NCBI GenBank assembly: GCA_964386525.1 | Contig: CAYLSO010000032.1 | Coordinates: forward strand, 1-21,485 | DNA: 21,485 nucleotides | Direction of reading: 5' to 3' | DNA from: CAYLSO01 sp964386525 | GTDB taxonomy: Bacteria; Eisenbacteria; RBG-16-71-46; DASYSL01 | In this document: positions 6,813 through 15,989 of the stretch, piece by piece | Position numbering within the stretch: the first letter of the stretch is position 1 | Layout of the letters: the number at the start of each line of letters is the position of its first letter | Made by a program: the position numbers and the translations under genes | Notes under the pieces: generated by a model | The model's input: the letters and a program-made list of their open reading frames with translations, nothing else | What the model was told of the DNA's origin: nothing | Database searches by the model: none

Positions 6813-7767
6813 GCCCGGACGCCGCCGCGGCCGCCGACCCCGGCGCGCCGATGGTCGAGGTGCGTGGCCTGACCCGCCGCTTCGGCGCGCTGGTGGCCGT
6901 GGACCGCCTCGACTTCACGGTGCGGCGGGGCGAGCTCTTCGGGCTGGTCGGGCCGGATGGCGCCGGCAAGACCACCACCCTGCGCATGCTGGCCGGCGTG
7001 CTGCGCCCCAGCGCCGGCGACGCCCGGCTCGACGGCGTCAGCGTGGCCCATGACCCCGAGAACGTGAAGCACCGGCTGGCCTACATGTCGCAGCGCTTCG
7101 GGCTTTACGCGGACCTCACGGTGAAGGAGAACCTCGAGTTCTACGCCGACCTCCACCGCGTGCCGCGCGCCGAGCGGCCGGCGCGGCTCGAGCGGCTGTT
7201 CCGCTTCTCGAACCTGGGACCCTTCCAGGACCGCCTGGCCGGCAAGCTCTCCGGCGGCATGAAGCAGAAGCTGGGGCTCTCCTGCGCGCTCGTCCACCAG
7301 CCCGACATCCTGCTGCTCGACGAGCCGACCTTCGGCGTCGATCCCATCTCGCGGCGCGACCTGTGGTTGATCGTGCACGAGATGGTGGCCCAGGGCGTGA
7401 CCGTGGTGGTGAGCACCGCCTACATGGACGAGGCGGAGCGCTTCGACCGGCTGGCCTTCCTGCACCGCGGCCGCGTCCTGGCCCTCGACACGCCCGCCGC
7501 GCTGCAGGCGGCGCTGGCCGGCGGGATCCTGGCGCTGCGCACGGCCGACGCGCGCGCCGCGCTGGCGGCGGCGCGGGCGCTGCCGGAGGTGCGCCACGCC
7601 GTGCTCTTCGGCGAGCTGGTGCACGTGACCGTCGCCTCGGCCGAGCGCGACGCGGCGGCGGTGCGCGCCGGGCTTGCCGCGGCCGGCATCGAGACCCTGG
7701 ATCTGGCGCCGGTGGAGCCGTCCCTGGAGGACGTCTTCATCGAGAACATCGCCGCGGCGGGGCTGGC

Positions 7768-7771
<4 letters not shown>
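6809..7771 (+). CDS. ABC exporter ATPase matching the N-terminal half of YbhF
   Basis: A 320-residue cytoplasmic ABC ATPase. Walker A is GPDGAGKT (48-55), the Q-loop Gln is at 95 (MSQRFGLY), the signature is LSGGM (147-151), Walker B is ILLLDE (167-172) with DPISRR after it. The switch position reads VSTAYMDEAE, with Ala204 where the H-loop histidine is expected. The GPDGAGKT form and a non-His switch residue are both features I recall for the first half of the double ATPase YbhF, whereas this protein is only one domain. It ends with a YbhF-like SLEDVFIENI tail. The GTG start overlaps the HlyD stop by four bases, and its own stop overlaps the next ATPase GTG. It probably pairs with that ATPase as a heterodimer in which one site is degenerate. 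Confidence 0.9.
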
Positions 7772-8736
<965 letters not shown>

Positions 8737-8745
8737 GGGGGCGCG

Positions 8746-9870
8746 GTGGCCCGGGTCAGCCGCACGCGGCTCCTCGCCATGGCGCGCAAGGAGGTGCTGC
8801 AGCTCTCCCGCGACCGGCGCAGCCTGATCCTGGCGTTCCTCATGCCGCTGCTCCTGCTGGTGCTTTACAGCTACGCCATCTCCTGGGACGTGCGCAACAT
8901 CGCCACCGCGGTGGTGGACCAGGACAACAGCACCCGCAGCCGCGCCCTGCTCGACGCCTTCCGCGCCTCGGGCTACTTCACCATGGACCGCGACCTGGCG
9001 CGGGTGGCCGACGCGGAGCCGCTCATCGACCGGGGCGAGGTGCAGCTCCTGCTCGTCGTCCCGCCGGACTTCTCGCGGCGCCTGGGCAGCGGCCGGCCGG
9101 CCGAGCTGCAGGTCATCGTCGACGGCAGCGACGCCAACACCGCGACCATCGTCCTCGGCTACACGCAGGCGGTGCTGCAGGACTTCGCCTCCAACGTGCT
9201 GCTGCGCGGCGTGCGCGCCCGCCTGCCGCTGACCGCCGAAACCCGCGTGTGGTTCAACGAGGAGCTGGTCAGCCGCAACATGATCGTGCCCGGGCTGGTG
9301 GCCGTGATCATGATGATCATCGCCGCCATGCTCACCTCGCTGACCATCGCCCGCGAGTGGGAGCGCGGCACCATGGAGCAGCTCGCCGCCACGCCGGTGA
9401 CGCGCCTCGAGGTGGTGATCGGCAAGCTGCTGCCCTACCTGGGCATCGGCCTGGTCGACGTGATCGTCATCTCGGTGGCGGGGGTGCTGCTCTTCCACGT
9501 GCCCTTCCGCGGCAGCGCGGCCCTCTTCCTCGTCCTCTCCACGGCCTACCTGATCGGCGTGCTGGGCCTCGGTCTGTTCATCTCGGCGGTGGCCAAGTCG
9601 CAGCTGCTGGCCACGCAGATGGGCATGATCCTCACCTTCCTGCCGTCCTTCCTGCTCTCCGGGTTCATGTTCGCCATCGACGCCATGCCCCCGGTGCTGC
9701 GGCTGCTCACCTACGTGGTGCCGGCCCGCTACTTCCTCGTGGTGACGCGCGGCATCTTCCTCAAGGGCGTCGGCGTGGATGTGCTCTTCGTCCAGGGGCT
9801 CCTGATGATCGTCTTCGGAGTCCTCGGGCTGGCGCTGGCCGTGCGCGCCTTCAAGAAGGAGCTGGAGTGA
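8746..9870 (+). CDS. ABC-2 family permease, YbhS-like
   Basis: A 374-residue inner-membrane permease of the ABC-2/DrrB-like type. An N-terminal cytosolic stretch (RLLAMARKEVLQLSRDRR) leads into a membrane helix (about 26-45), then a large external domain (about 48-175, containing VVDQDNSTRSR and VIVDGSDANTATIV), and five more helices from about 180 to the end, with the cytosolic EWERGTMEQLAATPVTRLE loop typical of this family. The C-terminus RAFKKELE is cytosolic. The start is GTG at 8746 after a G-run. Its TGA shares a base with the next ATG (TGATG). It is a paralogue of the downstream permease, as YbhS is of YbhR; the two probably form a heterodimer driven by the two ATPases. Substrate is inferred to be xenobiotic-like, not shown. 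Confidence 0.9.
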   Translation: MARVSRTRLLAMARKEVLQLSRDRRSLILAFLMPLLLLVLYSYAISWDVRNIATAVVDQDNSTRSRALLDAFRASGYFTMDRDLARVADAEPLIDRGEVQLLLVVPPDFSRRLGSGRPAELQVIVDGSDANTATIVLGYTQAVLQDFASNVLLRGVRARLPLTAETRVWFNEELVSRNMIVPGLVAVIMMIIAAMLTSLTIAREWERGTMEQLAATPVTRLEVVIGKLLPYLGIGLVDVIVISVAGVLLFHVPFRGSAALFLVLSTAYLIGVLGLGLFISAVAKSQLLATQMGMILTFLPSFLLSGFMFAIDAMPPVLRLLTYVVPARYFLVVTRGIFLKGVGVDVLFVQGLLMIVFGVLGLALAVRAFKKELE

Positions 9871-11063
9871 TGCGCGGGCCCGGCGGCCGTGGCAGCCCGC
9901 CCGCCCGCAGCCCCGCCGGTTCGGCGCGCGAGCGGATCTTCGAGGTGGTGCGCAAGGAGTTCCGCCAGGTGCTGCGCGACCCGCGCATGTGGCGGCTGAT
10001 CTTCGTCGCCCCGATCATCCAGCTCCTGGCGTTCGGCTACGCCGTCTCCACCGACGTGCGCGAGGTCTCCACCTTCGTGGTGGACCACGACCGCAGCGCC
10101 GCCTCGCGCGAGGTGGTCGAGAAGCTGACGGCCTCCGGCTACTTCTTGGTGACCGGGCGCTCGGCCCGCTCGGCGGACCTGGTGGATGCGCTGCTGCACG
10201 GCCGCGCCGTGCTCGGCGTCGAGATTCCCGCCGGCTTCGCGCGCGACCTGGGGAGCCGCGCCGACGCGCGCCTGCAGCTGCTCTTCGACGGCACCAACTC
10301 GAACCAGGCGCTGGTGGCGCGCGGCTACGCCGAGCGCATCCTGCAGAGCTACGGCCTGCGGCTGGCGCGCGAGGGCCTGGCCGGCGGCACGGCCGCGGCC
10401 GGGCTGTCCTCCGGCTCCGCCGTGGTCGACCTGCGCGAGCGCGCCTGGTTCAATCCCGACCTCAAGAGCCGCAACTACAACGTGCCGGGCGTCGTCGGCC
10501 AGCTGATCATGCTGGTGTCGCTGCTGCTCACCTCGCTGGCGGTGGTGCGCGAGCGCGAGCTCGGCACCCTCGAGCAGCTCATGGTGAGCCCGCTGCGGCC
10601 CCTCGAGCTGATCGCCGGCAAGACCATCCCGTTCGCGCTCGTCGGGCTCATGGATCTGGTGATCGTGACCGCGGTGGCCGTGATCTGGTTCCACATCCCG
10701 TTTCGGGGCAGCCTGGAGCTGCTCGTCCTGGCGAGCGTCCTCTACCTGCTGTCGGGGCTCGGCATGGGGCTCCTGATCTCCACCATCGCGGCCACGCAGC
10801 AGGAGGCCTTCATGACGACCTTCCTCATCTTCATGCCGGCCATCCTGCTGTCGGGGTTCATGTTCCCGGTGACCAGCATGCCGGCGGTCTTCGAGTGGCT
10901 CACCCTGCTGAACCCCGTGCGCCACTATCTGTTCATCGTGCGCGCGCTGTTCCTCAAGGGCGTCGGCTTCGAGGCCATCTGGCCCTCTTACCTGGCGCTG
11001 CTGCTCCTCGGCGGGGGCGTTCTGGCCTTCGCGGCGGCGCGCTTCCACAAGACGGTGGAGTAG
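9870..11063 (+). CDS. ABC-2 family permease, YbhR-like
   Basis: A 397-residue paralogue of the preceding permease with the same plan: a Gly/Pro/Arg-rich start of about 20 residues, KEFRQVLRDPRMWRL before helix 1 (about 42-60), an external domain (about 65-200; VVDHDRSAASREVV, LLFDGTNSNQALVA), then five helices with the cytosolic REREIGTLEQL-like loop (RERELGTLEQLMVSPLRP) and ILLSGFMFPV near helix 5. The ATG at 9870 overlaps the upstream stop by one base; the frame is open far upstream but that is shadow sequence. It completes the TetR-HlyD-ATPase-ATPase-permease-permease unit. In E. coli, YbhFSR has been linked to drug and Na+/Li+ efflux; whether this system does the same is unknown. Confidence 0.9.
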   Translation: MRGPGGRGSPPARSPAGSARERIFEVVRKEFRQVLRDPRMWRLIFVAPIIQLLAFGYAVSTDVREVSTFVVDHDRSAASREVVEKLTASGYFLVTGRSARSADLVDALLHGRAVLGVEIPAGFARDLGSRADARLQLLFDGTNSNQALVARGYAERILQSYGLRLAREGLAGGTAAAGLSSGSAVVDLRERAWFNPDLKSRNYNVPGVVGQLIMLVSLLLTSLAVVRERELGTLEQLMVSPLRPLELIAGKTIPFALVGLMDLVIVTAVAVIWFHIPFRGSLELLVLASVLYLLSGLGMGLLISTIAATQQEAFMTTFLIFMPAILLSGFMFPVTSMPAVFEWLTLLNPVRHYLFIVRALFLKGVGFEAIWPSYLALLLLGGGVLAFAAARFHKTVE

Positions 11064-11093
11064 AATGGGCCAGCCTGCCGAGGGAGGGAGACG

Positions 11094-12020
11094 ATGAGCG
11101 AATCCGAGAAGACCCCGAAGCCCGCCCCGCCGGTCACGCCCGGCGCGCCGCCCGCGCCGCCGCACGACCTCTCCGACGAGGAGCGTGCGCGGCTGCTCGC
11201 CGCCATCCAGGCCAGCCCTTCTTACAAGATCGCCTTCGAGGACGTCGAGTTCCTCTACGACGACGACCTGCGGCCGGTGCGTCTGCAGCTCGAGCTCTTG
11301 AAACCGGAGAAATACCTCCAGAAGCACGAGATCCGCTCGACCATCGTGGTCTTCGGCAGCGCCCGGCTGCGGCCCGCCGCCGAGGCGCGGCGGCAGCTCG
11401 AGGAGATCCAGGCGCAGTTCGCCACGGGCGGCGAGACGCCCCAGTTCGAGGCCGCCCTGGCCCACGCCCAGAGGCAGGTCGAGTACTCGCGCTACTACGA
11501 GGAGGCGAGACGCTTCGGGCAGCTGTTGTCGCAGCGCTTCCAGGCGGCGCACCGCCGCGACTTCGTGGTGGTCACCGGCGGCGGGCCGGGGATCATGGAG
11601 GCCGCCAACCGCGGCGCCTTCGACGCCGGCGCGCGCAGCATCGGGTTCAACATCACGCTGCCGCACGAGCAGGCGCCCAACCCGTACATCTCGCCCGACC
11701 TGTGCTTCCAGTTCCACTACTTCGCGCTGCGCAAGATGCACTTCCTGATGCGGGCCAAGGGGCTGGTCGCCTTCCCCGGCGGCTACGGCACCTTCGACGA
11801 GCTGTTCGAGGCGCTGACGCTGATCCAGACCAAGACCATCGCCCCGATGCCGGTGGTCCTGGTGGGGCGCGGCTACTGGAGCCGGGCCGTGAACTTCGAT
11901 TTCCTGGTCGCCGAGGGGATGATCGCGCCGGACGACACCGGGATCTTCCGGATGGTCGAGACCGCCGAGGAGATCATGGCGGCCATCGACGAGTTCTACG
12001 GCGGGGCGACGCCGCGGTAG
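11094..12020 (+). CDS. LOG family protein (nucleotide 5'-monophosphate phosphoribohydrolase type)
   Basis: A 308-residue Rossmann-fold protein of the LOG / 'lysine decarboxylase-like' family, members of which release a base from nucleoside monophosphates (cytokinin riboside or AMP-type phosphoribohydrolases). The core starts at about residue 80 (STIVVFGSAR), with VVVTGGGPGIMEAANRGA (158-175), RKMHFLM (213-219) and the diagnostic PGGxGTxxE at 228-236 (PGGYGTFDE) followed by LTLIQT. Residues 1-80 are an extension: Pro-rich, then a charged segment with EDVEFLYDDDLRP. An inserted helical region (about 95-150) makes it longer than the usual 180-200 residues. ATG 11094 follows GAGGGAGGGAG. It lies 30 bases after the last permease, so it may be read with the efflux operon, but no functional link is known. 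Older 'lysine decarboxylase' labels are misleading. Confidence 0.88.
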   Translation: MSESEKTPKPAPPVTPGAPPAPPHDLSDEERARLLAAIQASPSYKIAFEDVEFLYDDDLRPVRLQLELLKPEKYLQKHEIRSTIVVFGSARLRPAAEARRQLEEIQAQFATGGETPQFEAALAHAQRQVEYSRYYEEARRFGQLLSQRFQAAHRRDFVVVTGGGPGIMEAANRGAFDAGARSIGFNITLPHEQAPNPYISPDLCFQFHYFALRKMHFLMRAKGLVAFPGGYGTFDELFEALTLIQTKTIAPMPVVLVGRGYWSRAVNFDFLVAEGMIAPDDTGIFRMVETAEEIMAAIDEFYGGATPR

Positions 12021-12032
12021 GCGAAGCCGCCC

Positions 12033-12069
12033 GCCGGGGCGGGACCGCGCTTACGCTCCGCCCGCCGGC
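12033..12069 (+). terminator. GC hairpin after the LOG gene
   Basis: GCCGG (12033-12037) pairs with CCGGC (12065-12069), and CGGG (12040-12043) with CCCG (12061-12064), with a two-base GG bulge. It starts 12 bases after the LOG stop codon and has no T-tract. It could mark the 3' end of the efflux-LOG transcript. A TAGAAT -10-like box follows at 12074-12079 but lacks a good -35. Confidence 0.35.
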
Positions 12070-12188
12070 AAGGTAGAATTGATGGCGTTCGGGGCGCCGA
12101 TCCGCCCGGGTGGGGCGGCACGCGCCCCCGTGACCGCGGCCCTGCTCGGGCCCGGGTCCGGGCCGTCCGCCCGGTCGGAGTGGGAACC

Positions 12189-14330
12189 ATGCGTCGGCTC
12201 CTCTGCCTCGCCGTCCTTGCCATCTGCGCGCTCGCGCCCGCCGCGGCCGCCCAGGCTCCGAACCACAGTCTCCGCCTCAACCACCCCGCGCCCGCCGGCC
12301 AGTACCTGTCGGTGACCGAGAAGACGGGCCTGGAGAATCTGTCGGCCCTGACCATCGAGGCCTGGGTCTACCCCACGGTGTACGCCGGCACCCAGACGAT
12401 CGTCGGCAACGACCACGCCACGAGCTTCTGGCTGGTCATGCTCGCCGACGGCAAGCTGCGTTTCTACCCGGCGGGCGCGGCCAGCTCCGTCACCTCCGCG
12501 GCCGCGCTGCCGCTCGGCCGCTGGACGCACGTCGCCGCGACCTACAGCCAGTCGCTGGGCATCGCGCGCGTCTACATCAACGGCGCCATCAGCGCCTCGC
12601 AGACGGGCCTCACCGGCACCACCGGCGCCGCGAGCGGGGACCTGCGCGTCGGCGCCGACCGCGAGGGCGCGGTCGCGGACCACTTCTGGCAGGGCTACCT
12701 GGACGAGGTCCGCCTGTGGAACCAGTCGGTGTCGGCGGCGCGCCTCGCCGACGACCGCTATCACCGCGGCGGCACCGCCGCCGACCAGGGCGGCTACTAC
12801 GCGGCGCTGGTCGCCGACTGGACCTTCGACTCGCTGCCGGCGGGCGAGGCCGCCTTCCCCGACCTGCGCGGCGCCCACCCCGCCGCCCGCGTCAACGCGC
12901 CGGCGATGGAGACTGTCGTCTGCCCGCAGCTCGACTACTGCACCGCGCTGTCGCTGGGCGGCGTGACCGACTACGCGAACCTGGGCGCGGCTCCCGATCT
13001 CTCGGCCGGGGTGACGCTCGAGGCCTGGATCTACCCGACCGTCTTCTCGGGCACGCCCACCATCGTCGGCCGCGACTACGACACCGGCTCCTGGCTGGGA
13101 CTCGCCAACCAAGGCAAGGTGCGTTTCTATCCCAAGGGCGGGGCCGGGGCCTACCTGGAGAGTTCCGCCGCCGTGCCGCTGGCCCGGTGGTCGCACGTGG
13201 CCGGGGTCTACCGCGACGGGCTGACGCGCGTCCTCATCGACGGCGTCGTGGATCGCACGAGCGCGGCGTTCACCGGGCCGATCGTGGACAACGGCCGGGC
13301 CTTCTACGCCGGGGCCGACAACGACCCCGGCTCGGTCAAGTTCTACTTCGTGGGCCGCCTCGACGAGGTGCGCGTGCTCGGCGGGCCGCGCTCCCCCCAG
13401 CAGATCCGCGAGACGATGTTCTATCCGACGGTCGCCGACGTCCTGCCCGACGAGGACGGCGTCCTGCGGCCGCTGGTGAACGGCCACTGCGAACCCAGCC
13501 TGCCCTCCGGCGCCACCCTCGGCGGCACGGCGCACTGGGTGCAGTCGGGGGCGCCGCTGTACGGGGACCCCGCGCCGTCCTATCGCGGCGACCTGCAGGG
13601 TTTCTACCTCGCCTACACGGGCAAGGAAGTCTCCGGCAGCGGTCCGCTCGAGATCCTGGACAGCCTGTACGTGCCGGTGTCGGCGGCAATCTCGGACGTC
13701 GACGTCTTCGTCAACCTCGAGTTCTCGAGCAGCACCGGCAGCGAGCTGGGACTCGCGGTGCAACTCCTGCCGCCGGCCGGGGGCGCCACCATCGACCTCT
13801 TCTCCAGCGGTCCCGCCTTCGGCCGCGACCTGCAGACCCGGTTCGACGACGAGAGTCCGAACGCCATCGAGGACCTGCCGCCGCCCTTCCTCGAGGGCGT
13901 GAGACCGCGCGAAGCGCTGGCCGGGCTCGACGGCGGGGGATCCGCGGGCCTCTGGCGCCTGCGGGTCGCCCCCGCGGGCGGGACGGTGCGCTGCCGGCTC
14001 AACCAGTGGGGCGTGCGGATCAACGACGCGAGCACGGTGTCGGCGCCGGCGGCCGCGGCGTCCGGCGGCGTGCGGCTGGCGCTGGCCGGGGCCAACCCGG
14101 TGCGCGACGCCGGCCGCCTCGAGTACTCGCTCCCCGCGCCGGCCGGGGTGGATCTCGCGGTGTACGACCTGCGCGGCGGGCGCGTTCTGGCGCTGGCGCG
14201 CGGTCCCCGGCCCGCCGGGACGCACCTTGCGAGCTGGAGTGCGCGCGGCCTGGCGCCGGGCGTCTACTTCGTCCGGCTCGTGGTGGACGGGGGCGCGAGG
14301 GCGCAGCTCAAGGTGGTCGTCGTCGATTAG
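12189..14330 (+). CDS. Large secreted protein: two LamG domains, P-domain-like region, FlgD/T9SS-like C-terminus
   Basis: A 713-residue exported protein without a recognisable catalytic domain. A signal peptide covers 1-21 (RLLCLAVLAICALAPAAA). Two concanavalin/LamG-like jellyroll domains follow, about 27-215 and 252-400; each shows the LTIEAWVYPTV / VTLEAWIYPTV strand, an IVG-x-D block, an RWTHVA / RWSHVA strand and a closing LDEVR. A region at about 485-615 (VFVNLEF, AVQLLPPAGG, TRFDDESPNAIEDLPPPF, GLWRLRVAP) resembles the proprotein-convertase P-domain. The end (about 625-713; LAGANPVRDAGRLEYSL, VYDLRGGRV, GLAPGVYFVRL) matches FlgD-like or type IX secretion C-terminal modules. GGAG at 12177-12180 supports the ATG at 12189. 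It converges on moeA with 13 bases between. Likely surface-attached or secreted, binding carbohydrate or protein; ligand unknown. Confidence 0.85.
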   Translation: MRRLLCLAVLAICALAPAAAAQAPNHSLRLNHPAPAGQYLSVTEKTGLENLSALTIEAWVYPTVYAGTQTIVGNDHATSFWLVMLADGKLRFYPAGAASSVTSAAALPLGRWTHVAATYSQSLGIARVYINGAISASQTGLTGTTGAASGDLRVGADREGAVADHFWQGYLDEVRLWNQSVSAARLADDRYHRGGTAADQGGYYAALVADWTFDSLPAGEAAFPDLRGAHPAARVNAPAMETVVCPQLDYCTALSLGGVTDYANLGAAPDLSAGVTLEAWIYPTVFSGTPTIVGRDYDTGSWLGLANQGKVRFYPKGGAGAYLESSAAVPLARWSHVAGVYRDGLTRVLIDGVVDRTSAAFTGPIVDNGRAFYAGADNDPGSVKFYFVGRLDEVRVLGGPRSPQQIRETMFYPTVADVLPDEDGVLRPLVNGHCEPSLPSGATLGGTAHWVQSGAPLYGDPAPSYRGDLQGFYLAYTGKEVSGSGPLEILDSLYVPVSAAISDVDVFVNLEFSSSTGSELGLAVQLLPPAGGATIDLFSSGPAFGRDLQTRFDDESPNAIEDLPPPFLEGVRPREALAGLDGGGSAGLWRLRVAPAGGTVRCRLNQWGVRINDASTVSAPAAAASGGVRLALAGANPVRDAGRLEYSLPAPAGVDLAVYDLRGGRVLALARGPRPAGTHLASWSARGLAPGVYFVRLVVDGGARAQLKVVVVD

Positions 14331-14343
14331 AGGCCCGGTGTCC

Positions 14344-15573
14344 TCAGTGGTCCTCGGGCTCCTCGATGAGATGGAGCAGGACCGGCGCGCCCGGCGCGGC
14401 GGTCCCGGCGTCGGGGGGCACCAGCGCCAGGGCGTTGGCGCGCGCCATCGACGAGAGCACGCCCGAGCCCTGCCGCCCGGCCAGCCGGGCGCGCCAGACG
14501 CCGCCTTCCTCGGCGGCGACCACCCGCAGGAAGTGCATCCGGTCGTCCGCCTGGCGCCGCTCCCACGGGGCCTCGAGCAGCGCGCGCCGCTCGGGGCGGA
14601 ACAGGCGCGGCAGCGCCATCATCCGGCGCAGCGTCGGCCGCACGTACTCCTCCATCACGATCATCGCGGCGACGGGGTTCCCCGGAATGCCGAACACGGG
14701 CACGCCTCCGAGCCGCCAGAATCCCAGCGGGCCGGCCGGCTTCTGCGCGACACGCCAAAACACGCGCTCGGCTCCCAGCGCCTCGAGGGCGTCCTTCACG
14801 CAGTCGAACTCGCCCATCGAGATGCCGCCCGTGGTGACGATCGCGTCCGCCGCCGCGGCCGCCTGGCGCAGCGCCTGCTCCAGGTCCGCGCGGCGGTCGG
14901 GCACCCGCGGGAACGCCACGCCGGCCGCGCCGAACGCCGCGGCCTGCGCGCCGACGGCGTGCAGGTTGGAGTCGCGGATCTGTCCCGGGCCCGGCCGCGC
15001 GGCGGCGTCCACCAGCTCGTCGCCGGTGGTGATCACGGCGAGCCGCGCCCGCGGGACGACGGCGACCGCGGCGCAGCCGACCTCGGCCAGCACGCCGATG
15101 TCGCCGGGGCGGAGCACGGCGCCCCGCGCCACCACGCGCTCGCCCGCCGGTACGTCCTCGCCGGCCGGCCGCACGTTCGCCCCAGGCCGCACCGGCCGGC
15201 GCACCGCGACCCGGTCCGCCGCCGCCGTGGTCCACTCCACGGGGACGATCGCGTCGGCCCCGCCGGGCACCGGAGCGCCGGTCATGATGCGCATCGCGGT
15301 CCCGGGCGTGACGTCGCCGGTGGCGACCTGTCCGGCGGGCAGGTCGGCCAGCACGCGCAGGACCGCCGGCGCGTCCTCGCGCGCGCCCGCGACGTCCGCG
15401 GCGCGCACGGCGAAACCGTCCATCCCGGAGTTGGTGAACGGCGGCACCGGGTCGGCGGCGACGACGTCCTCGGCCGCCACGCGCCCGAGCGCCTCGCCCA
15501 GCGGCACGCGCCGCGGCGGCAGCGGCGCGACGGCGTCGAGCACGCGCGCGAGCGCCTCCCGGTAGGTGATCAT
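14344..15573 (-). CDS. moeA: Molybdopterin molybdenumtransferase MoeA
   Basis: A 409-residue cytosolic enzyme that inserts molybdate (or tungstate) into adenylylated molybdopterin, the last common step of Mo/W cofactor synthesis. Full length for the family. Visible blocks: FTNSGMDGFAVRAAD (46-60), RIMTGAPVPGGADAIVPVE (95-113), ITTGDELVD (181-189), IRDSN (199-203), TTGGISMGEFDCVKDALE (247-264), QKPAGPLGF (277-285) and GIPGNPVAAMI (295-305). The ATG overlaps the stop of the small membrane protein gene (ATGA), so it is third in a coupled operon after P5C dehydrogenase. Its cofactor product is needed by AOR-like or formate dehydrogenase-like enzymes, which fits the divergent operon starting at 17801. 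No other cofactor synthesis gene is in the window. Confidence 0.95.
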   Translation of the reverse strand: MITYREALARVLDAVAPLPPRRVPLGEALGRVAAEDVVAADPVPPFTNSGMDGFAVRAADVAGAREDAPAVLRVLADLPAGQVATGDVTPGTAMRIMTGAPVPGGADAIVPVEWTTAAADRVAVRRPVRPGANVRPAGEDVPAGERVVARGAVLRPGDIGVLAEVGCAAVAVVPRARLAVITTGDELVDAAARPGPGQIRDSNLHAVGAQAAAFGAAGVAFPRVPDRRADLEQALRQAAAAADAIVTTGGISMGEFDCVKDALEALGAERVFWRVAQKPAGPLGFWRLGGVPVFGIPGNPVAAMIVMEEYVRPTLRRMMALPRLFRPERRALLEAPWERRQADDRMHFLRVVAAEEGGVWRARLAGRQGSGVLSSMARANALALVPPDAGTAAPGAPVLLHLIEEPEDH

Positions 15574-15989
15574 CGCAGGGGGGACCAGTGCCGCCAGGTC
15601 TTCGGCATGTGGGAGCCGACCGCAGCGATCGCGACGGCCGCGAGGTACGCCTCGAGGCGGACGGACGGCAGCAGCGCCCCGGCGGCGACGAGCGCCAGCT
15701 TGAGCAACGTCGCGAGCCCGGCTCCCTCGACGAGGACCGCGCCGCTCTTGTAGAGGTCGATGCCGAGCAGCGCCAGGCCGCTCGCCACGGTGAGCGCGAC
15801 GGGCACGGCCAGCTCGCTTGCGGAGCGGCCGGCGGCCACGCCGCCGACCACCAGCGCCATGGCCGCGAGGTGCACGGTGCGGGCGCCGACCTGCCAGGCG
15901 CGCGCGCCCGGGAACCGTCGCGGCGGCCGCGGGAAGAGGAACCCGCGCAGCCCGCCGCCCGCCGGGGCGCTCCCGGCGCCGCGGCTCAC
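15570..15989 (-). CDS. Small four-helix inner-membrane protein, unknown function
   Basis: A 139-residue protein I cannot name. The GTG at 15989 overlaps the P5C dehydrogenase stop (GTGA), and its TGA overlaps the moeA ATG, so the frame is locked between two sure genes by four-base overlaps on both sides, strong support that it is real. After a basic, Pro/Arg-rich head (about 1-30) come four predicted helices: about 37-55 (ARTVHLAAMALVVGGVAAG), 61-78, 89-107 and 112-127, with the conserved-looking stretches TVASGLALLGIDLYKSG, EGAGLATLLKLALV and a C-terminal GSHMPKTWRHWSPL. The His and polar residues in helix 1 and at the end of helix 4 could bind a cofactor or metal, but this is speculation. 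The tandem placement does not reveal a role. Confidence 0.75.
   Translation of the reverse strand: MSRGAGSAPAGGGLRGFLFPRPPRRFPGARAWQVGARTVHLAAMALVVGGVAAGRSASELAVPVALTVASGLALLGIDLYKSGAVLVEGAGLATLLKLALVAAGALLPSVRLEAYLAAVAIAAVGSHMPKTWRHWSPLR

Noticed and set aside
11061..11066. TAGAAT box before the LOG gene as a promoter, together with the one at 12074-12079
   Set aside because: The first includes the permease stop codon and neither has a convincing -35 element, so they were not annotated as promoters.
11094..12020. Lysine decarboxylase activity for the LOG-family gene
   Set aside because: PGGxGTxxE proteins were mislabelled this way; there is no PLP-binding lysine motif, and the family acts as phosphoribohydrolases.
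12149..12164. GGCCCGG-GT-CCGGGCC inverted repeat before the LamG gene
   Set aside because: A perfect 7-base inverted repeat, but only a 2-base loop in very GC-rich DNA and without a matching copy; likely chance.
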